Source: Calocera cornea HHB12733 (lineage: Eukaryota > Basidiomycota > Dacrymycetes > Dacrymycetales > Dacrymycetaceae). Taken from it: a stretch of 64,000 nt of DNA. How positions within the stretch are numbered: the first letter of the stretch is position 1; each line of letters starts with the position of its first letter. The notes below the pieces were generated by a model, which searched no databases, had not been told where the DNA came from, and saw nothing but the letters and a program-made list of their open reading frames with translations. The translations under genes were made by a program, and so were the position numbers. This document shows, one piece after another, positions 51,503 through 63,872 of this stretch. Location of the stretch: positions 10,888 to 74,887 of the forward strand of contig KV423954.1 of assembly GCA_001632435.1 (NCBI GenBank), read 5' to 3'.

Positions 51503-51968
51503 TGTGAGGGCACACAGGCTTCTGGTAAGGCTGCTACCTAGACAGGAAGGGAAGAGTCACACTAACAAGGGCAGGGCAGGGATGGTTGACTTGATGACAA
51601 TTGGGATTGTCCTACAGTATGCCTGTGGATGCTCCTCAGAGACCAAGTCTGAGGGACCAGAACACAGGAAGTGCTAACTACTTATACACAGAGGGGTGCA
51701 CATGAGAAAAAGAAGTGGAGCCATGATGCTGTGGCTGATGACAGAGGGGGAGTCATGTATTGCATCACTCTGACGTCATAGGTGATCCTCTTATGACTGG
51801 GGAGTCCAGACCATGACATCATGGTAATGCTGTGCTAGTGTCACAGCTGACACCTCATGATATCATCCTTGCCTCATAGAGGCTCCACAGCTATGACATC
51901 ATAACCTAGTAGTGGGAAGGTGCAGAGATAGAGGGAAAATAGAAGTGGTCTATGGCTGTACCCTGACA
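51503..51968. repeat. LTR copy 2 (466 bp), flanked by GCTGC repeats
   Basis: TGTGAGGG...CTGACA, matching LTR 1 apart from two small indels and a few substitutions. GCTGC precedes and follows it directly, as a 5-bp target duplication would for a solo LTR. Confidence 0.8.
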
Positions 51969-53239
51969 GCTGCAAAGGAACAGATTTGGCATATTATGCT
52001 GTTGTTGTGGCTCTCACTGCTGGTGATTGGTGAATGTCAAGTTTTGTTACAATCTCTTTGTGCTCTGTAGTAAGGAACCAGAGAAGAGAAGGAAATGCCA
52101 AAAGCCAAATGAGTCAGAGGGTGGGAGTAACCTCTTGCAATGGACTTACAGGGCCAGATGGGACCACCTCTGGGCATGGAAGGAGCAATGAACCGGAAGC
52201 ACCTCATGTTTGCTGCGGTGAATAGGAAGGTATAAGACATCTAGAAACAATCCCTTGTGAGCCTGTATACAGAATACCATGCAGAACAATAGGTGCATCA
52301 GCTGGTAAAGGAAGGTAGAGCACTGCATGCTGTTCCCATGGGCTGCAGTGGGAGGCTTCCCAGTTAATGTTCTGCATTCTGTGCCATGTAGCCCATAGAA
52401 GCAAAGTAAACCACTAAGCAGAAGCAAGTGCAAGCAGGCAGGTAAAGAGTCAGCCAAAATCAATCCATCCAGTGGAGGCAATTCGTATGATGGATGCAAG
52501 TCATGCTGGGTCTTGCAGTTTACCATATGCCAACTCTCTCAGTCAACACAAATATTGGCTGTAATAACTTTTTTTACCTCCTACTGGGGCATGCGACAGC
52601 TGAAACAGGCTGGAAACTGTTTATTATGTTGTGACATCAGGATGTTACAACTCTGAGGCACATTGTCCCTTGGCTCCAGCTAGGAAGGGGTCAATTGGAG
52701 GATTTGCACCTGGAGGTGTCATGGCAGGGATGCTGCCTCCATAGAGGGGTCACCGGAGGAATTACCTCCGGCAGTAAAATCAGTGGACAGGAGCACAGTT
52801 GAGCCTAGAGTCATAGCAGACATCCAAAAGGACGCTTGATTTACAACAGAAGCAACTTAAGGTAGTGCGGAAGCAGAAGTAATCTTCCAACTGGTAAATA
52901 AAGTTTTAGACGGATGTAAACTTTCAAACGGACGTAAATGTGATACCGGCTCCGGCAGGGTCTTCGCATCCCCAAAGGACGCTGTGGAAGTTCCCTGACG
53001 TATACGGAGGACAATACGGAAGATAATGTCAGACAATTCAAATAGAATGTCGTGATGGTGCGGAAAAAGAGCGTTATCTCTTCCCGTGCGTGCAGTGGAG
53101 CGTCGACATACAAGCCGGACAACATCGCGAGGAACGGCGTTCGCAGGCACGAGCTTTTCATTGTGCTGTCTATGCTGTTAGGTTTGTTTGTGCCACACGC
53201 TTTGCTTAAACCTTCGTGCCTGCGCATCGTACCCCTCGT
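51969..53239. other. carrier downstream region with CTTCCG repeats and core copy C
   Basis: 51969-52740 shows no recognisable gene. 52740-52960 holds CGGAAG/CGGACG units (minus orientation of the CTTCCG repeat) and 52961-53007 is the conserved core (CCCCAAAGGACGCTGT...CCTGACG...ACGG). Confidence 0.6.
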
Positions 53240-54923
53240 CTATATGTACGGTGGCCCCAGAACTTGTCTGAATGTGTTCAACGTGAACTCGACCACTGGG
53301 GAAGATCGTCATTGGAGACGCACTGATGCGATCGAAGGAAGCCTTACCAAGCAAAAGGATACCGCCTCCCGGAGCTAAACGCAACACTTTTGGTACGAAT
53401 CCTTTGTAAAGAGCAGAGAACCCTTCTTCTCTTGCCACTATAAAAAGACTAGGAATCGCCCAGTTATACTTGGGGGCGACACCGGGCACCTTGGTTGCGC
53501 CTTGAATACGACTCTTCACGACCTGTCAAGAAGACCTCAGTCTGATGTGAGCAAAGGATGACGGCAACTTACATCAAATGGTGTATTGATGACAGTACCG
53601 ATGAACCCGCCTGTTGTCATTCAGACTCATCTATCAAGTCAGAGCCGTACCATGGCCTACCGATGGTGCCAGCAATAAGATTGTTCATGAGTTTGGCTTG
53701 TTCACTCTGCAAACGGCAATGAGCTGCGCGACACGCGGCCCCTAGAGACTGAATTCGTTCTCACCTGGGCCTTAGGCAACAGGGCCCTAATCTGGAAGAT
53801 GGAGCTGCGAAGGCGAAAATATCAGCATAACAAGCTAGTTATGACAGCATCACTACACGTGCCCGAAGAATCCAGCGTTCCACGTGAGATGACTGTTTGA
53901 TGTTTCAGAGCACGGCCAAAGAAGGGACGAAGCAAGCAGACCGCCAGAAAGTGGATTCCATTCCCGTATAGATGCCCAATATCCCTTCCTTTCGCACAAT
54001 TTGAGCAAGGGCGTCCGCCGGTCCTTTGAATACACTTGATTTGTCCTGGAGCCTACAAAATATGTGTTGGAATGGCCCAAATAACAGCATCTCAACTCAC
54101 TTGATCTTGATTAGCTCGAAAGGGACAACCTGGAAGAATCTTTACACTATGAACATATGCTGTGTGATAGCAACACATACAACAACCGATTCCGTTGCCC
54201 CAGCTGCAGCTCCGGTCACAATGGATAACTGCTGTGTCATTTGGCTCGAGCCGGTCACTGATAGGAATGTCTGTATGGCACTGTTATGCGAACGGTTGCA
54301 ACTGCTGGTGTATGGGTGCGAACCTTGCCCCAGAAGTCGTTGGCACCAACTGAATTGCCTCGTTAGCTGTTGTTACACAGAGAAGATACGACAAATGTGT
54401 ACACTTAACAGCACGCTTCGGTGCCTCCATAAGCAGAGGGGGTAGCAGTCCGCGGTACAGTCGCCCGAACCTGGAACGGTGGGTTAAGGCGCAAGGAGCT
54501 GGAAGTGGCAGCTTTACCCTTCTCGGACGACGATATTTCGAAGCGTCCCTACGACGCCGGCCTCTGCCTTCCCAGACTGTAGCTGAAGTCGAGTTTTGAC
54601 CTGCAGAATGCCCGGCCTCAGTTGAAGGCACCTCGCCGAGCCGTGTGGATCATCCTACCACATCTGAGTACAGCATGAGAAGGATCTTACCTAAAGGACA
54701 GAGCACGACAACATACCGAGGGGATAGAAGGTCAATATCTCGCTGACACCTTGAAAGCACTCAAGCACCACACACGACCCTCAATCACTGGGACGCACCA
54801 GCAATAGCGCCCGCAATGAATTGGTATTGAAAGGGCAGCGCTGAAGAGGCAGCCTAAGCTGAGCTGTTATTAGCTGGGAAGGAGAGGCGCATGCTCACAT
54901 TTAGGCTTGCCATCCTGAGCCAT
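53240..54923 (-). CDS. ODC1: mitochondrial 2-oxodicarboxylate carrier (SLC25 family)
   Basis: 16 exons, 300 aa, all introns GT-AG. Exon borders from the start: 54923-54899, 54840-54799, 54749-54717, 54663-54659 (5 nt), 54600-54518, 54470-54403, 54349-54324, 54270-54181, 54129-54101, 54052-53942, 53892-53857, 53804-53765, 53706-53661, 53610-53573, 53522-53348, 53295-53240. Three mitochondrial-carrier repeats are visible: FYPLDVVKTRLQL, VPFELIKIKLQDK and NTPFDVVKSRIQG (each Px[D/E]xx[K/R]). KFGANDFWGK and GGGILLLVVEFT...GPPYI at the end match Odc1/oxodicarboxylate carriers, which exchange 2-oxoadipate and 2-oxoglutarate across the inner membrane. The start could also be the ATG two codons upstream (54929). 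Confidence 0.9.
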
Positions 54924-55312
54924 GGTCATACGGTCTGATGGAGGCAAGCGGTCGGAGAAGACCTCTCCTCTCCATCCGCATGCCGGTCTTAAACCCTGCG
55001 AACCCTGGCCGTCGTCACAGCCACCAATTCATGTGCCTTAGATACAGACAATCACACCTGATGGCAGTACATAGTTTCTGTGATGAACCATATAGCCGGT
55101 CACAGAAGCATAGGATGACACAGTCAAGAGCAGTCAAGAGCAGTAGCAAGTGTCACACGAGCAACAATATAATACCATTGATATGTGAATCGAGAAGGGT
55201 AACCTAAGCCTACAGGGAGAATGCGTTGGAGAGATTGCGCGGTGTTGGAGAATGCAATGTGCGAGAGTAAATCAATGCGTATGACACAGTGGGGAGAGCA
55301 CGGGTAGAATAA
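54924..55312. other. intergenic region upstream of the carrier and downstream of the OTU gene
   Basis: 389 bp with carrier promoter and OTU 3' UTR. No gene seen. Confidence 0.4.
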
Positions 55313-56592
55313 TCAGATGAGGAGCTCCTTGAAGGATATGTCGCCGGAAGGACTCTCGCGGTAACGCAAGTCTGGTCGGTCCATTCCCCTGGGCTTCTGC
55401 CTCACAAGTACCCTCCGAGTGCCGCTCACTCGACCGACAGCACGGCGCTCCTTGCGGCTCAGCTTCTTCTTCAAGACGGCTTCCGCTTCGGCGAGTTCGT
55501 GCGGCGGAAGTCTCTCAGACTTGGCGGCCTTTCGAGCTCTCGGGTTATCGTCAATATCCATGTCATCATCGTCTGACATTTCGCTTGCGCTGCGTTTCGG
55601 AGAGTTCGATGTAGGGGGGGTGGATGCCTCGGTAGCAGTGCCTGTGGAGGGCACAGAGGTCGAGGCGGAGTTTGAGGGAGACGGGTCACGGTAAGCTTGT
55701 GAGTGAGGCGGGGATGGAGGTAGAGGAATGCGGTGGGGCGGGAGGGGGTGCTTTCGTGGCCGTCCACGAGGTCGCGGAAGGCTTGGAGCTGGGGGAGGCG
55801 CGATTTGCGGGACGGAATGATCTTGTACAATCGCTGGTCCGTGCAGAGGACCATCAACGTTTCGCAAGGATGAGTAGTGCTCCCAATCATGATATGCAAC
55901 GTAGATGGGCACCGACGTCGTTTGGGCAGGTCCAATAACAGCATCTTCAGCTGCCTTCTTCAATGCCTCCCTTCGTAGTCTTCTAGCCTCTCGTTCGTCC
56001 AGTTCGCTTGGTGCTGTCAATGGAGATGGGTGTGATTTGATAGGGGACGGTGGTGCAGCACATGATATCACATAGACGAGACCGGGTTGGACGACTTTAA
56101 CATCGCGTTGGAAGCGATGAGCGAAGGCGGAGAGTTCCAAATGTCCACCATAAGTGCCCAGCTGCCTCATAACGGCAATGTGATCTTCTAAGGACCGATC
56201 GTCATCAACGAAGCCTCTGTATCGGTCTGGGTAATCGGCCAGCCAGTCACAGACTTCCTTGCGTAGAGTGGCGTGATAACGATCTGTGCCATATAGCTAG
56301 GAACACATGCCATGAATGAACAGCCATATTACATGGGAAAGTAGGCTCACTTGGTCGGACAAAGCGCGAAATAGACAATTGCCATCTCCTTCGGTGGGAA
56401 CGACTCTGAGCCCCATTGATCTGAGCTGAGCGTCTAAGTGTCGTGCGGATTGGTCAACGTCGGACACGAGGCGAGGTTTGCGGCCCCGCGCTGTTTGGGA
56501 GATACGGGTGTGAGCGAGGGTAAAGATGCCGACGGAGTTTGCTCACTGTTTGGCGGATGCTTCACAATCCGCCTCTTGTCCGACTTCGCCAT
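55313..56592 (-). CDS. OTU-family deubiquitinase
   Basis: Exons 56592-56547, 56490-56351 and 56296-55313 (389 aa), GT-AG introns of 56 and 54 nt. The OTU domain starts LRVVPTEGDGNCLFRALSDQ, containing catalytic Asp and Cys, followed by YGTDRYHATLRKEVCDWLAD, FVDDDRSLEDHIAVMRQLGT and GGHLELSAFAHRFQRDVKVV; the final HDWEHYSSLR holds the catalytic His. This layout resembles OTUD3-like enzymes. The C-terminal half is disordered with Pro-rich, acidic (SDDDDMDIDDN) and basic stretches and a putative nuclear signal (KKKLSRKERRAVG). An ATG starting MAKSDKRRIVKH opens the first exon, next to the assembly gap. Confidence 0.85.
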
Positions 56593-56609
56593 AGGGATGG
56601 TGTGGAAGG

Positions 56610-56709
56610 NNNNNNNNNNNNNNNNNNNNNNNNNNNNNNNNNNNNNNNNNNNNNNNNNNNNNNNNNNNNNNNNNNNNNNNNNNNNNNNNNNNNNNNNNNN
56701 NNNNNNNNN
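56610..56709. other. assembly gap (100 N)
   Basis: Exactly 100 N, an unsized or estimated gap. It lies in the divergent promoter between the OTU gene and eEF1B-gamma, so promoter and leader sequence are missing. Confidence 0.99.
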
Positions 56710-57037
56710 TGGGTGTCGTGCGTTGTTTTGACCTCTTTTGCGTTGCGATCCGCTTCGCGGTGTGCGTGTGAGCGGTTGGTGGGGGGGGGAGGCTGTGACC
56801 TCATCCACGCCGCCCCTCTTGCCCGCTCCATCATTCCCGGCTCGTCCCATTTGCCCCCACTTTGCTGCTCCCGCTCTCCTTTGCCTCCGTTGCATGCCCG
56901 CATTGCCTTGCACCCGCTCGCCACGTAAAAAAAGTTCATCGAGTCAAGCCAGCGCGGACACCCACCGTTTTGACGTCTCAGGAGAGCCATCGTTACTTCC
57001 TTTCTTGCTTCATCCTCACTCTCTTCCCTCCACCAAA

Positions 57038-58674
57038 ATGTCCGTCGGTACCCTCTATACCTTCACCGGACAAGCGTACGGCAAGCGTGTTTGCGCGGCT
57101 GCGGCTGCTGCAGGCGTTCAGCTCGACCTTCTCGCCTGCACTTTAGGCGAGACCAACAAGAGCCCCGAGTACCTCGCAAAGTTCCCTCACGGCAAGTTCC
57201 CGGGCTTCGAGGGCAAGGATGGCTTCAAGCTCTTCGAGAGCGCTGCCATTGCTCGTTATGGTGCGTATTTCGTTCCAATATACCCTCTTTTCAAGATGAA
57301 TTTTTATTCGGTTATCCCTGACTTAATCATCCGTGTCGAGATAAATCAGTAATTCTGCTTCGCTGATACCATTTATTACCTACGGTTGCTCGAGACTACG
57401 TAGCTGACGCGAACACAGTTGCCTCCTTGTCGCCGAACTCCACCGTTCTTGGTGCCACTCCTCACGACGCTGCCCTCGTCGACCAATGGATCTCCTTCGC
57501 CGACAACGAGGTTCGCGTTCCCATGAGCAATGCTCTCGCCATTGTTCGTGGCAATGCTGGTACCTACGCCAAGCCGGTAAGCGCATGATAGAATTGTTTA
57601 TCTGTTCCCCATCGAATTCTCCTGTCCCAGATCGAGCTCTATTGGCGCCAACGTGTCGTCCCTGCACTTGAAGTGGTCGATCACCATCTTCAGACGGCTA
57701 CCTTCCTTGTCGGCGAGCGCATCACGCTGGCCGACATAACCCTGGCCACTATCGTGCAGTCGGCGTTCTCCACGCTTGTCGACACTCCCGCTCGTGAGAA
57801 GTTGACCAATGTTGTCCGTTGGTTCGAGACGGTGGTCAATCAGCCGCTTCTCAAGGACATTTTCGGCGAGACCACTTACGCAGAAACTGCCATCCAGTAC
57901 CAGCCACCTAAGAAGGAGAAGGATGCGAAGCCGGCAAAGGTGGCGGCAACTGTTTCTGGGACTGCCTCTGCGGCTGTTAGTGCTGTGCAATCGGCGGCAA
58001 GTGCTGCGGTTGCGGCAGTCAAGCCCAAGAAGAAGAAGGACGACGACGATGATGATGACGAGCCTCTCGTGCCAGCTGAACCCAAGGTGAAGAATCCATT
58101 GGATGATCTCCCGAAGTCCAGCTTCAACCTCGAAGATTGGAAGCGTGCGTACTCCAATATGGATACCAAGGGTCCTGGTGGCGCCATCGAGTGGTTCTAC
58201 GAGCGTTTTGACAAGGAGGGGTTCTCTATCTGGCGTGTTGACTTCAAGTACAACGAGGAGCTCACCCAGGTGTTCATGTCCAGCAATCAGATTGGTGGCT
58301 TTTTCAGTGAGTATCGCTTATTTGTGCCCTCCTCACGACCATTGAAGGTTCCGCCAGACCGCCTAGAGGCTTCGCGCAAGTACCTGTTCGGCTCCGTCGG
58401 TGTGCTGGGCACTGCCAACAACTCGATCATCACCGGTGTCCTCATTTGCCGCGGACAGGACTACAAGCCTGTCGTTGAGGTTGCTCCTGACTGGGAGTCG
58501 TACGCATACAAGCGTCTTGAACCGCAGGCCAACCCCGAAGACAAACAGTTTTTCGAGGATGCCCTTGCGTGGGACCTCAAGGTCGGTGACAAGGCATGGG
58601 CTGATGGCAAGAACGTGAGCTCTTTTATTTTGCGTGTTCCTTCCTCGTGCTCAAACGTTGTCCAGTTCAAGTAA
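57038..58674 (+). CDS. translation elongation factor 1B gamma (eEF1B-gamma)
   Basis: Exons 57038-57260, 57419-57576, 57631-58306, 58358-58614 and 58666-58674 (440 aa); the last exon is three codons. A GST-like N-terminal domain (LYTFTGQAYGKRVCAAA, YLAKFPHGKFPGFEG, FESAAIARYVA) is followed by an Ala-rich and acidic/basic linker (KPKKKKDDDDDDDEP) and the EF1G C-terminal domain (SSFNLEDWKRAYSN, GGAIEWFYERFDKEGFSIWR, FGSVGVLGTANNSIITGVLI, FFEDALAWDLKVGDKAWADG). The subunit scaffolds the guanine nucleotide exchange factor for eEF1A. The first intron (158 nt) is much longer than the others. Confidence 0.97.
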
Positions 58675-58919
58675 AACGCCAGCCGTTCGAAGCTTCTGTT
58701 ACGAGTTGTGGCCATGTGAGGTACTTTATGTCATTGTGGAGATGTCCGTCGTGTTACACTTCACCGTTCGCATTCAATAATAGTAGAGTGAGAAGAGTAT
58801 GCCGTGTGTCTCAGCCTTGCGGTTGGGTGAATACCTAAGACAATCAGTTATCGCTGCCTCATCTTCCGTCAACAAAGCTCCGGACAGACAGGGAGACCTT
58901 GGCATTGGTGGAGTGAGCA
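58675..58919. other. convergent intergenic region eEF1B-gamma / lipase
   Basis: Short 3'-UTR region. Confidence 0.4.
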
Positions 58920-61053
58920 TCAGCTCCCGGCCCAATATGCCCTCCCAACTTGTAATTGAGTTATGGCGTCCCAATACATCGCTGCTCTTCTGTCAGTATA
59001 AACTGTGGATTGACGGGCGAGGCACTGACTGGTAGCATGAGAAGCGAACCTGCCGACAAGAGGGATATCTTGGCTCCATCGAATGACTGGTGGCATCCCT
59101 TGTGTGTTCATGACATTGACGGTTTGCAGATCTAGCTTGCTGCGAATACCAACCCAGGTATCTGGTTTGAGGCTTCCACCTCTCACGTAGCTTGGGGCTC
59201 GTTGAGACCCCATACGAAGTTCAGCACCGAGGTGGGCAAATGCGAATAGATTCCGAAGTGATCCTTTTAGTCTGTCGTCCCCTAGCGATGGGAGTGCGGT
59301 CGCAACGACATCCTGCCGATTGACAACACGCCACAACGTTCGCACGTAAGGGCCTTCTTCGTAGGTTGTTGAAGCATCCAGACATTCGTTGAAGGCGGCG
59401 ACGGATTTGGGATCGCAGACGATAGGTGCGGCGAAGAGGTACGCATCGCGGATGATAACATTGCTACCCAAAACAAAAGGTTCGCTGATGAGACAAGCTA
59501 GAGACGTTATCAGCAGTTCACCGCCGGGAGATCCCAATGGACTACCCACCGTATGCGAGCGAAGCCATGGCGCACCCCAAACTATGACCGGTGACAAATA
59601 AGTTGATTTTGGATGAAGCATTAGCTGTTGAGACTTCGTCGGCGACGGCTCGTACCGCACTCGCGATGGTGTCTGAAAGTCGTCGGCAATGTGCTTAAGT
59701 CGCCGCTGGTAACCCGTACATACCGAATGGGCTTAACCCACTACTTGTGGGAGCAAAAAGTCTATCGTAGAAGCCCCCATGTACTGTGGCGGTGGGCTCA
59801 AGACAAGAACCAGCCTGACTAGCATATGCGCACCTTGACCGAAGCCTGTAATGCGTTCACCAGCTTCTCGCGGAATATACTGGAAGTCGGACGCCCACTC
59901 CGAGAATTCTGTTGGATCGGTGCCCTTGAAGGCGAGGACAATCCAAGTTGAATTGGGACTACAGAGACAAGCCAGCGTCAATAAAGGAATTAACAACTGA
60001 GGGCCAGCAATAGACACACTCCCAGAAGATGCCACAGAATGCAGAGTCTGTGCCATTCAATTCGGACACTGATGAATACTTGATGGGAGGTATCATGCTA
60101 TTCGCCCAAGCGGCCAACTTTGTCTCGCCTTTGCTATCGTGCAGAGCGGACATCATTTGCTGAGCGCCGCTTTCTCCCAATACTTGACGCGCATGTTTTC
60201 CGGCCCCTTTGGGATGGTGGCGCCCTGATTGTGGCTTTTTATCGCTTCCCGACGCAGACTTCGCTTTATCTACTGCTTGCTGGACGGGCGCAGATGTTCG
60301 TTCATACGTTAACGCGGCGCATTGGAGCAAGAAGCGAGCAACATCAAGATCGAACACGCGATGGGCGACAGTAGAGGCAGAGTTCCTGATGGGTTCGGAC
60401 ATTGAATGGCGAGCGGCATCAAGCTGTGCATGTGTCATAGACTCGAACAACTTGGGGTAGGCTGATGTGCGATGAGCGGCTGGCACAAGATCTCGAATAT
60501 ATGCGCCTACAAGCATTGACAAGGGAAAGATCATCAGCCTCCATATGCGCCCATTTCTCGAACAGCCAGACGAGGACCGGCACATGGGCCAGTACACAAA
60601 CAAGCATCATGACAGATCTGCAGCGTTTGTCAGGTTCAGATGCGAACGGCGATGTCCAAACACGACTTGCATGATGATCGAAGCAACAAATGCAAATAAA
60701 AAGAGGGTAATGTGGTCCAGAACGGCTGCAGGAATAGGATTAGTCCTAGAACTGGATCAACACAAGCGATGAACTGAAAGAAACATACTCATGCCCGGTG
60801 CGAAGAGTGCCAAGATGGAGTGCCACCATGTTGTCGTGAGGAATGTGAGGTAGCTATGCAGCGTCTTAAGTAAGAGATGCTGAAAGGTCTCGGGCGGCGC
60901 CTTGAGCTTCTGGTCGTCGACACTGAGAGAGGCGAGTTCGTCGGAGTGCAGAGCCTTGACGGTGTCCATTGCGTTAAGGGCATTGTCATCCTGATCACCG
61001 TACAGAGTCTCCGAAGAGCTCGACATTGTGTGAGCGCTGTATACTTCGGCCAT
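58920..61053 (-). CDS. class 3 lipase (alpha/beta hydrolase) with an N-terminal membrane anchor
   Basis: About eight exons, minus strand, first exon 61053-60789, second 60725-60662, third from 60617. Two hydrophobic segments (DHITLFLFAFVASIIM and MMLVCVLAHVPVLVWLFEKW) form a membrane anchor. Catalytic part: AFKGTDPTEFSEWASDFQ (lipase 3 signature), GHSLGCAMA with nucleophilic Ser, IIRDAYLFAAPIV, and LWRVVNRQDVVATALPSLGD. The final exon ends ATTMYWDAITQL. At 60503-60512 the frame does not continue cleanly (see findings). Substrates are probably acylglycerols. Confidence 0.75.
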
Positions 61054-61351
61054 AGCAACGGGGAGGTACGGAGGACGGCAGGCTGCGCAGTGCCAGCGAG
61101 CGTAGGAGGGTAGTATGATGGACGTGGGGTCAAACGTTCATGTTAACGGCGTCCAGAGTTGATGCGGACCAAGATGGTCTCAACCGGCTGCTGGTTTGGT
61201 GCCGAGGCCGGTTCTTCTTGAATTACGGCTGCAGAGGCCTATGCTCGCGCCTTCTTATTCGCTTCCCCTTTTGCTCGTCAACACTCCCGATCATTTTCAG
61301 ACGCGTCCTTCTACCCCGCCCTACCAGATGAGAGACACTATTGGTATGCGC
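61054..61351. other. intergenic region between lipase start and S33 hydrolase end
   Basis: 298 bp holding the lipase promoter and the hydrolase 3' UTR. Confidence 0.4.
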
Positions 61352-62292
61352 CTACTCCGTCAGAAATCCCCCCACGACTTTCATGTACTCCGCCCTCTCT
61401 TCGTGATGAGGCATGTGGCTCGAATTGGGGAAGGTCACCCATTTGGCGCCCTTGATCTTGTCTGCATATGGCTGGACCACGAGGTCCATAGCCTCATCGA
61501 ACTTCCCGTTAATGAGCAATGTCGGCACCTCGATTGCAGCGACACGATCGATGATTGACCATGTCTTCAAGGTCCCGACAACGCTGAATTCGGATGGGCC
61601 ATTCCTATAACCGATCAGCCACTCGCTCTTCCTACAAGGCATTCCACATACATGGTGTAATAGACAGTTGGGTCTTCGTCCAGAAGCTCAAAACTCTTCG
61701 TCACATCAGCGGGGTAGGGCTGGATGCGGCAAACATGCTGGGCATAGAAAACGACGCAGGCGTCCTTGTACTCCTTCGTGTCGGTCGTCCCATTCTTCTC
61801 ATTTTCTTCGATGGCGCGCCGAACATCAGGAGGAAGCTGTGATAGCAGTATTTCTGCCGCTTCCAACCAAAGCTCCATCGACGCAGGGCTATCCGCGATA
61901 ACAAGCTTCTTTAGACCTTTCGGCCGGAGAACGCCATGTTCGGCTGCCAGCATGCCGCCCCACGAATTTCCGCCGAGGAAGTAGCTGTCTTTTATGCCCA
62001 GCTTGACTAGTAAGTTGTCGAGCTCGTCCAGGAACAGGCCCACAGTCCAGAATTCGGGTCCTTTGTCGGGAAGGTGGGTGGAGTTGCCGCATCCCAGCTG
62101 ATCGTAGAAGATGACCGGGATGCCATGGGTGTTCCACAGGTCACCAATGGTCAGCAGGTATCTGCCAGGTACGCCGGGACCGCCATGAAGGAAGATGAGT
62201 GGAGGATGTTTGGCCGTTGCGAGATCGCCATAGATTTGATACCAAGTCTCGTACGTGTCCCGGAAAGGGATATTGCCCGAGGAGGTAGCCAT
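61352..62292 (-). CDS. S33 proline iminopeptidase-like / L-amino acid amidase
   Basis: Exons 62292-61652 and 61604-61352 (297 aa), 47-nt intron with GTATGT donor. Alpha/beta hydrolase with oxyanion segment FLHGGPGVPG, FYDQLGCGNSTHL, nucleophile in FLGGNSWGGMLAAEH, catalytic Asp in INGKFDEAMD and His in NSSHMPHHEE. Joined sequence at the splice reads YYTMNGPSEFS, fitting the family. Removes N-terminal residues (often Pro) from peptides or hydrolyses amino acid amides; the exact substrate is not visible. Start chosen at MATSSGNIPF. Confidence 0.88.
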
Positions 62293-62714
62293 ATTTGTCC
62301 TACGTGGCGCATAGGGAGTGATCAGAGCTCGTGTGACGGCCAATTCTGCTGAAATACTCACCGGACAACAATGGCGGTGACACTGTTGAATCTGTCGTCC
62401 ACTGTCTTGTTGAGGCTTATATACCTCCCCGACCCGCTCTAAAACCAATATGCCATGACGCATGGGCATCGGAACCGCTTCTAACCCGGTTCCCGAGGGC
62501 ATATCTCCACCATCGTCCCGCTGTCAGACACTAGTCCCTGAGCATCAGACAGTCCCTGAACACTGCGGTGGACGACAAGACGGAAAGATTGTAGGTGATA
62601 CATTGTGGAAATGGTACAGTAGATGAATCCATGTACAGAGACCTATGCAGGATGAGGGGCAAAGGGAGCAGCAGCCGGGCACGGCAACTTAGTCCTACAA
62701 CAAGGGCAGAGCGA
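62293..62714. other. intergenic region S33 hydrolase / UBE2S-like
   Basis: 422 bp containing the hydrolase promoter and UBE2S-like 3' UTR. No gene seen. Confidence 0.4.
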
Positions 62715-63872
62715 TTATAACCGACGCAATCCTCTCCGTTTCGGCCCACCCCACCGCTTGTCGCGTTCTAACTTTTCAGCCAACGCGATCCTCGCAAGGC
62801 GCTTCTGTTCAATCAGACCCATTGGGCTGCTACTTCGAGCACGATCTGATGTTGACGATCTCGATGGCGGTGGAGGGTATGAAATGACCGCAAGTCGATC
62901 GGGCGAACCTCTTGGCGTTGGTGTTCGATAGACATGGGGCACCGGTGAAAAGGCAGCTTGCGGAACCGGAGAGAACGCTTGGGACGGGGCGGGAGATGGA
63001 GGGGGTACGTAGTCTAGCTGGGGCGCATTAACCGGCACCTGTGCGCTAGGTGCCAAGGGTATTAATGGCTCGACTTCCATGGACTTTTCGCTGTCTTGCT
63101 TTGCAGCCTCGACAAATTCTGGAGGCGGTCGCTGGGAGGCACTCCTCGATCAGTACGGTGCAATTGCCGCGTGTAACGGTTCTCACCTTAGGCGTAGCAT
63201 GTATGGATGTCATGAGCTTCGCTTGGCGTGCAAAGTCTTCATAACGTTCGAGGATGAGCTTTCCAGCCTCCTCATCAAGGGCTGATTCGCCATTAGGGTA
63301 TATCAGGAGGCATTTCACGGTCTGAAAACGACTGGACGGTGAGTTCCAACGGACGCGTTGCCGAGACAGCGGTACGCACAACCAAAATATGCTCAATGCC
63401 GAAGGATGCCTTCCAGTCCTTTTTGAGCGTGTTCACACAAATCTCCCCCGACTTTGAGACGTTCGGATGGAATATTCGCGTGACAAAGCGGCCTAAGAGC
63501 GCGTTCAAAGGAGATCATCAGCGGTTCGCGAGGATCACTCACATTTCGGGGGTGCTGCAGGGAACTCGTCACCACTAATGTACTATCAGAAAACGCCAAG
63601 CATGGAAATAAAGCAGCATACAATTGGAACTCGACCCAGAAATAGCCTCCTAAACACACGGTCAATATGCGAGCATCACCAGCGTAAGGGTCCGTTCGGG
63701 GCGTACCTTCATATGGTGTGCCTGTCGGACCGGCAATGATGCCTGTGATATCCAGCATGTTCTCCTCAGAGGTAACGACTCGTATACCTTCTGGAGGATT
63801 GTTGCGGAGGGCCGCCACCTCTCGTATGACACGACGAACGGCTTGTGTGTTGACCTGCACACGAAGGGCCAT
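62715..63872 (-). CDS. UBE2S-like ubiquitin-conjugating enzyme E2
   Basis: Exons 63872-63707, 63649-63622, 63574-63543, 63492-63380, 63321-63187 and 63131-62715 (296 aa), all GT-AG. UBC fold: [60 protein letters not shown] (catalytic Cys in EICVNTL), [23 protein letters not shown] and the NxESALNEEAG-type block are characteristic of UBE2S. After a Pro/Ser-rich linker the protein ends in RRGLRRL, the LRRL C-terminus by which UBE2S docks on the anaphase-promoting complex and extends K11-linked ubiquitin chains in animals. Saccharomyces lacks a UBE2S, so this gene is informative about fungal APC/C. Confidence 0.85.
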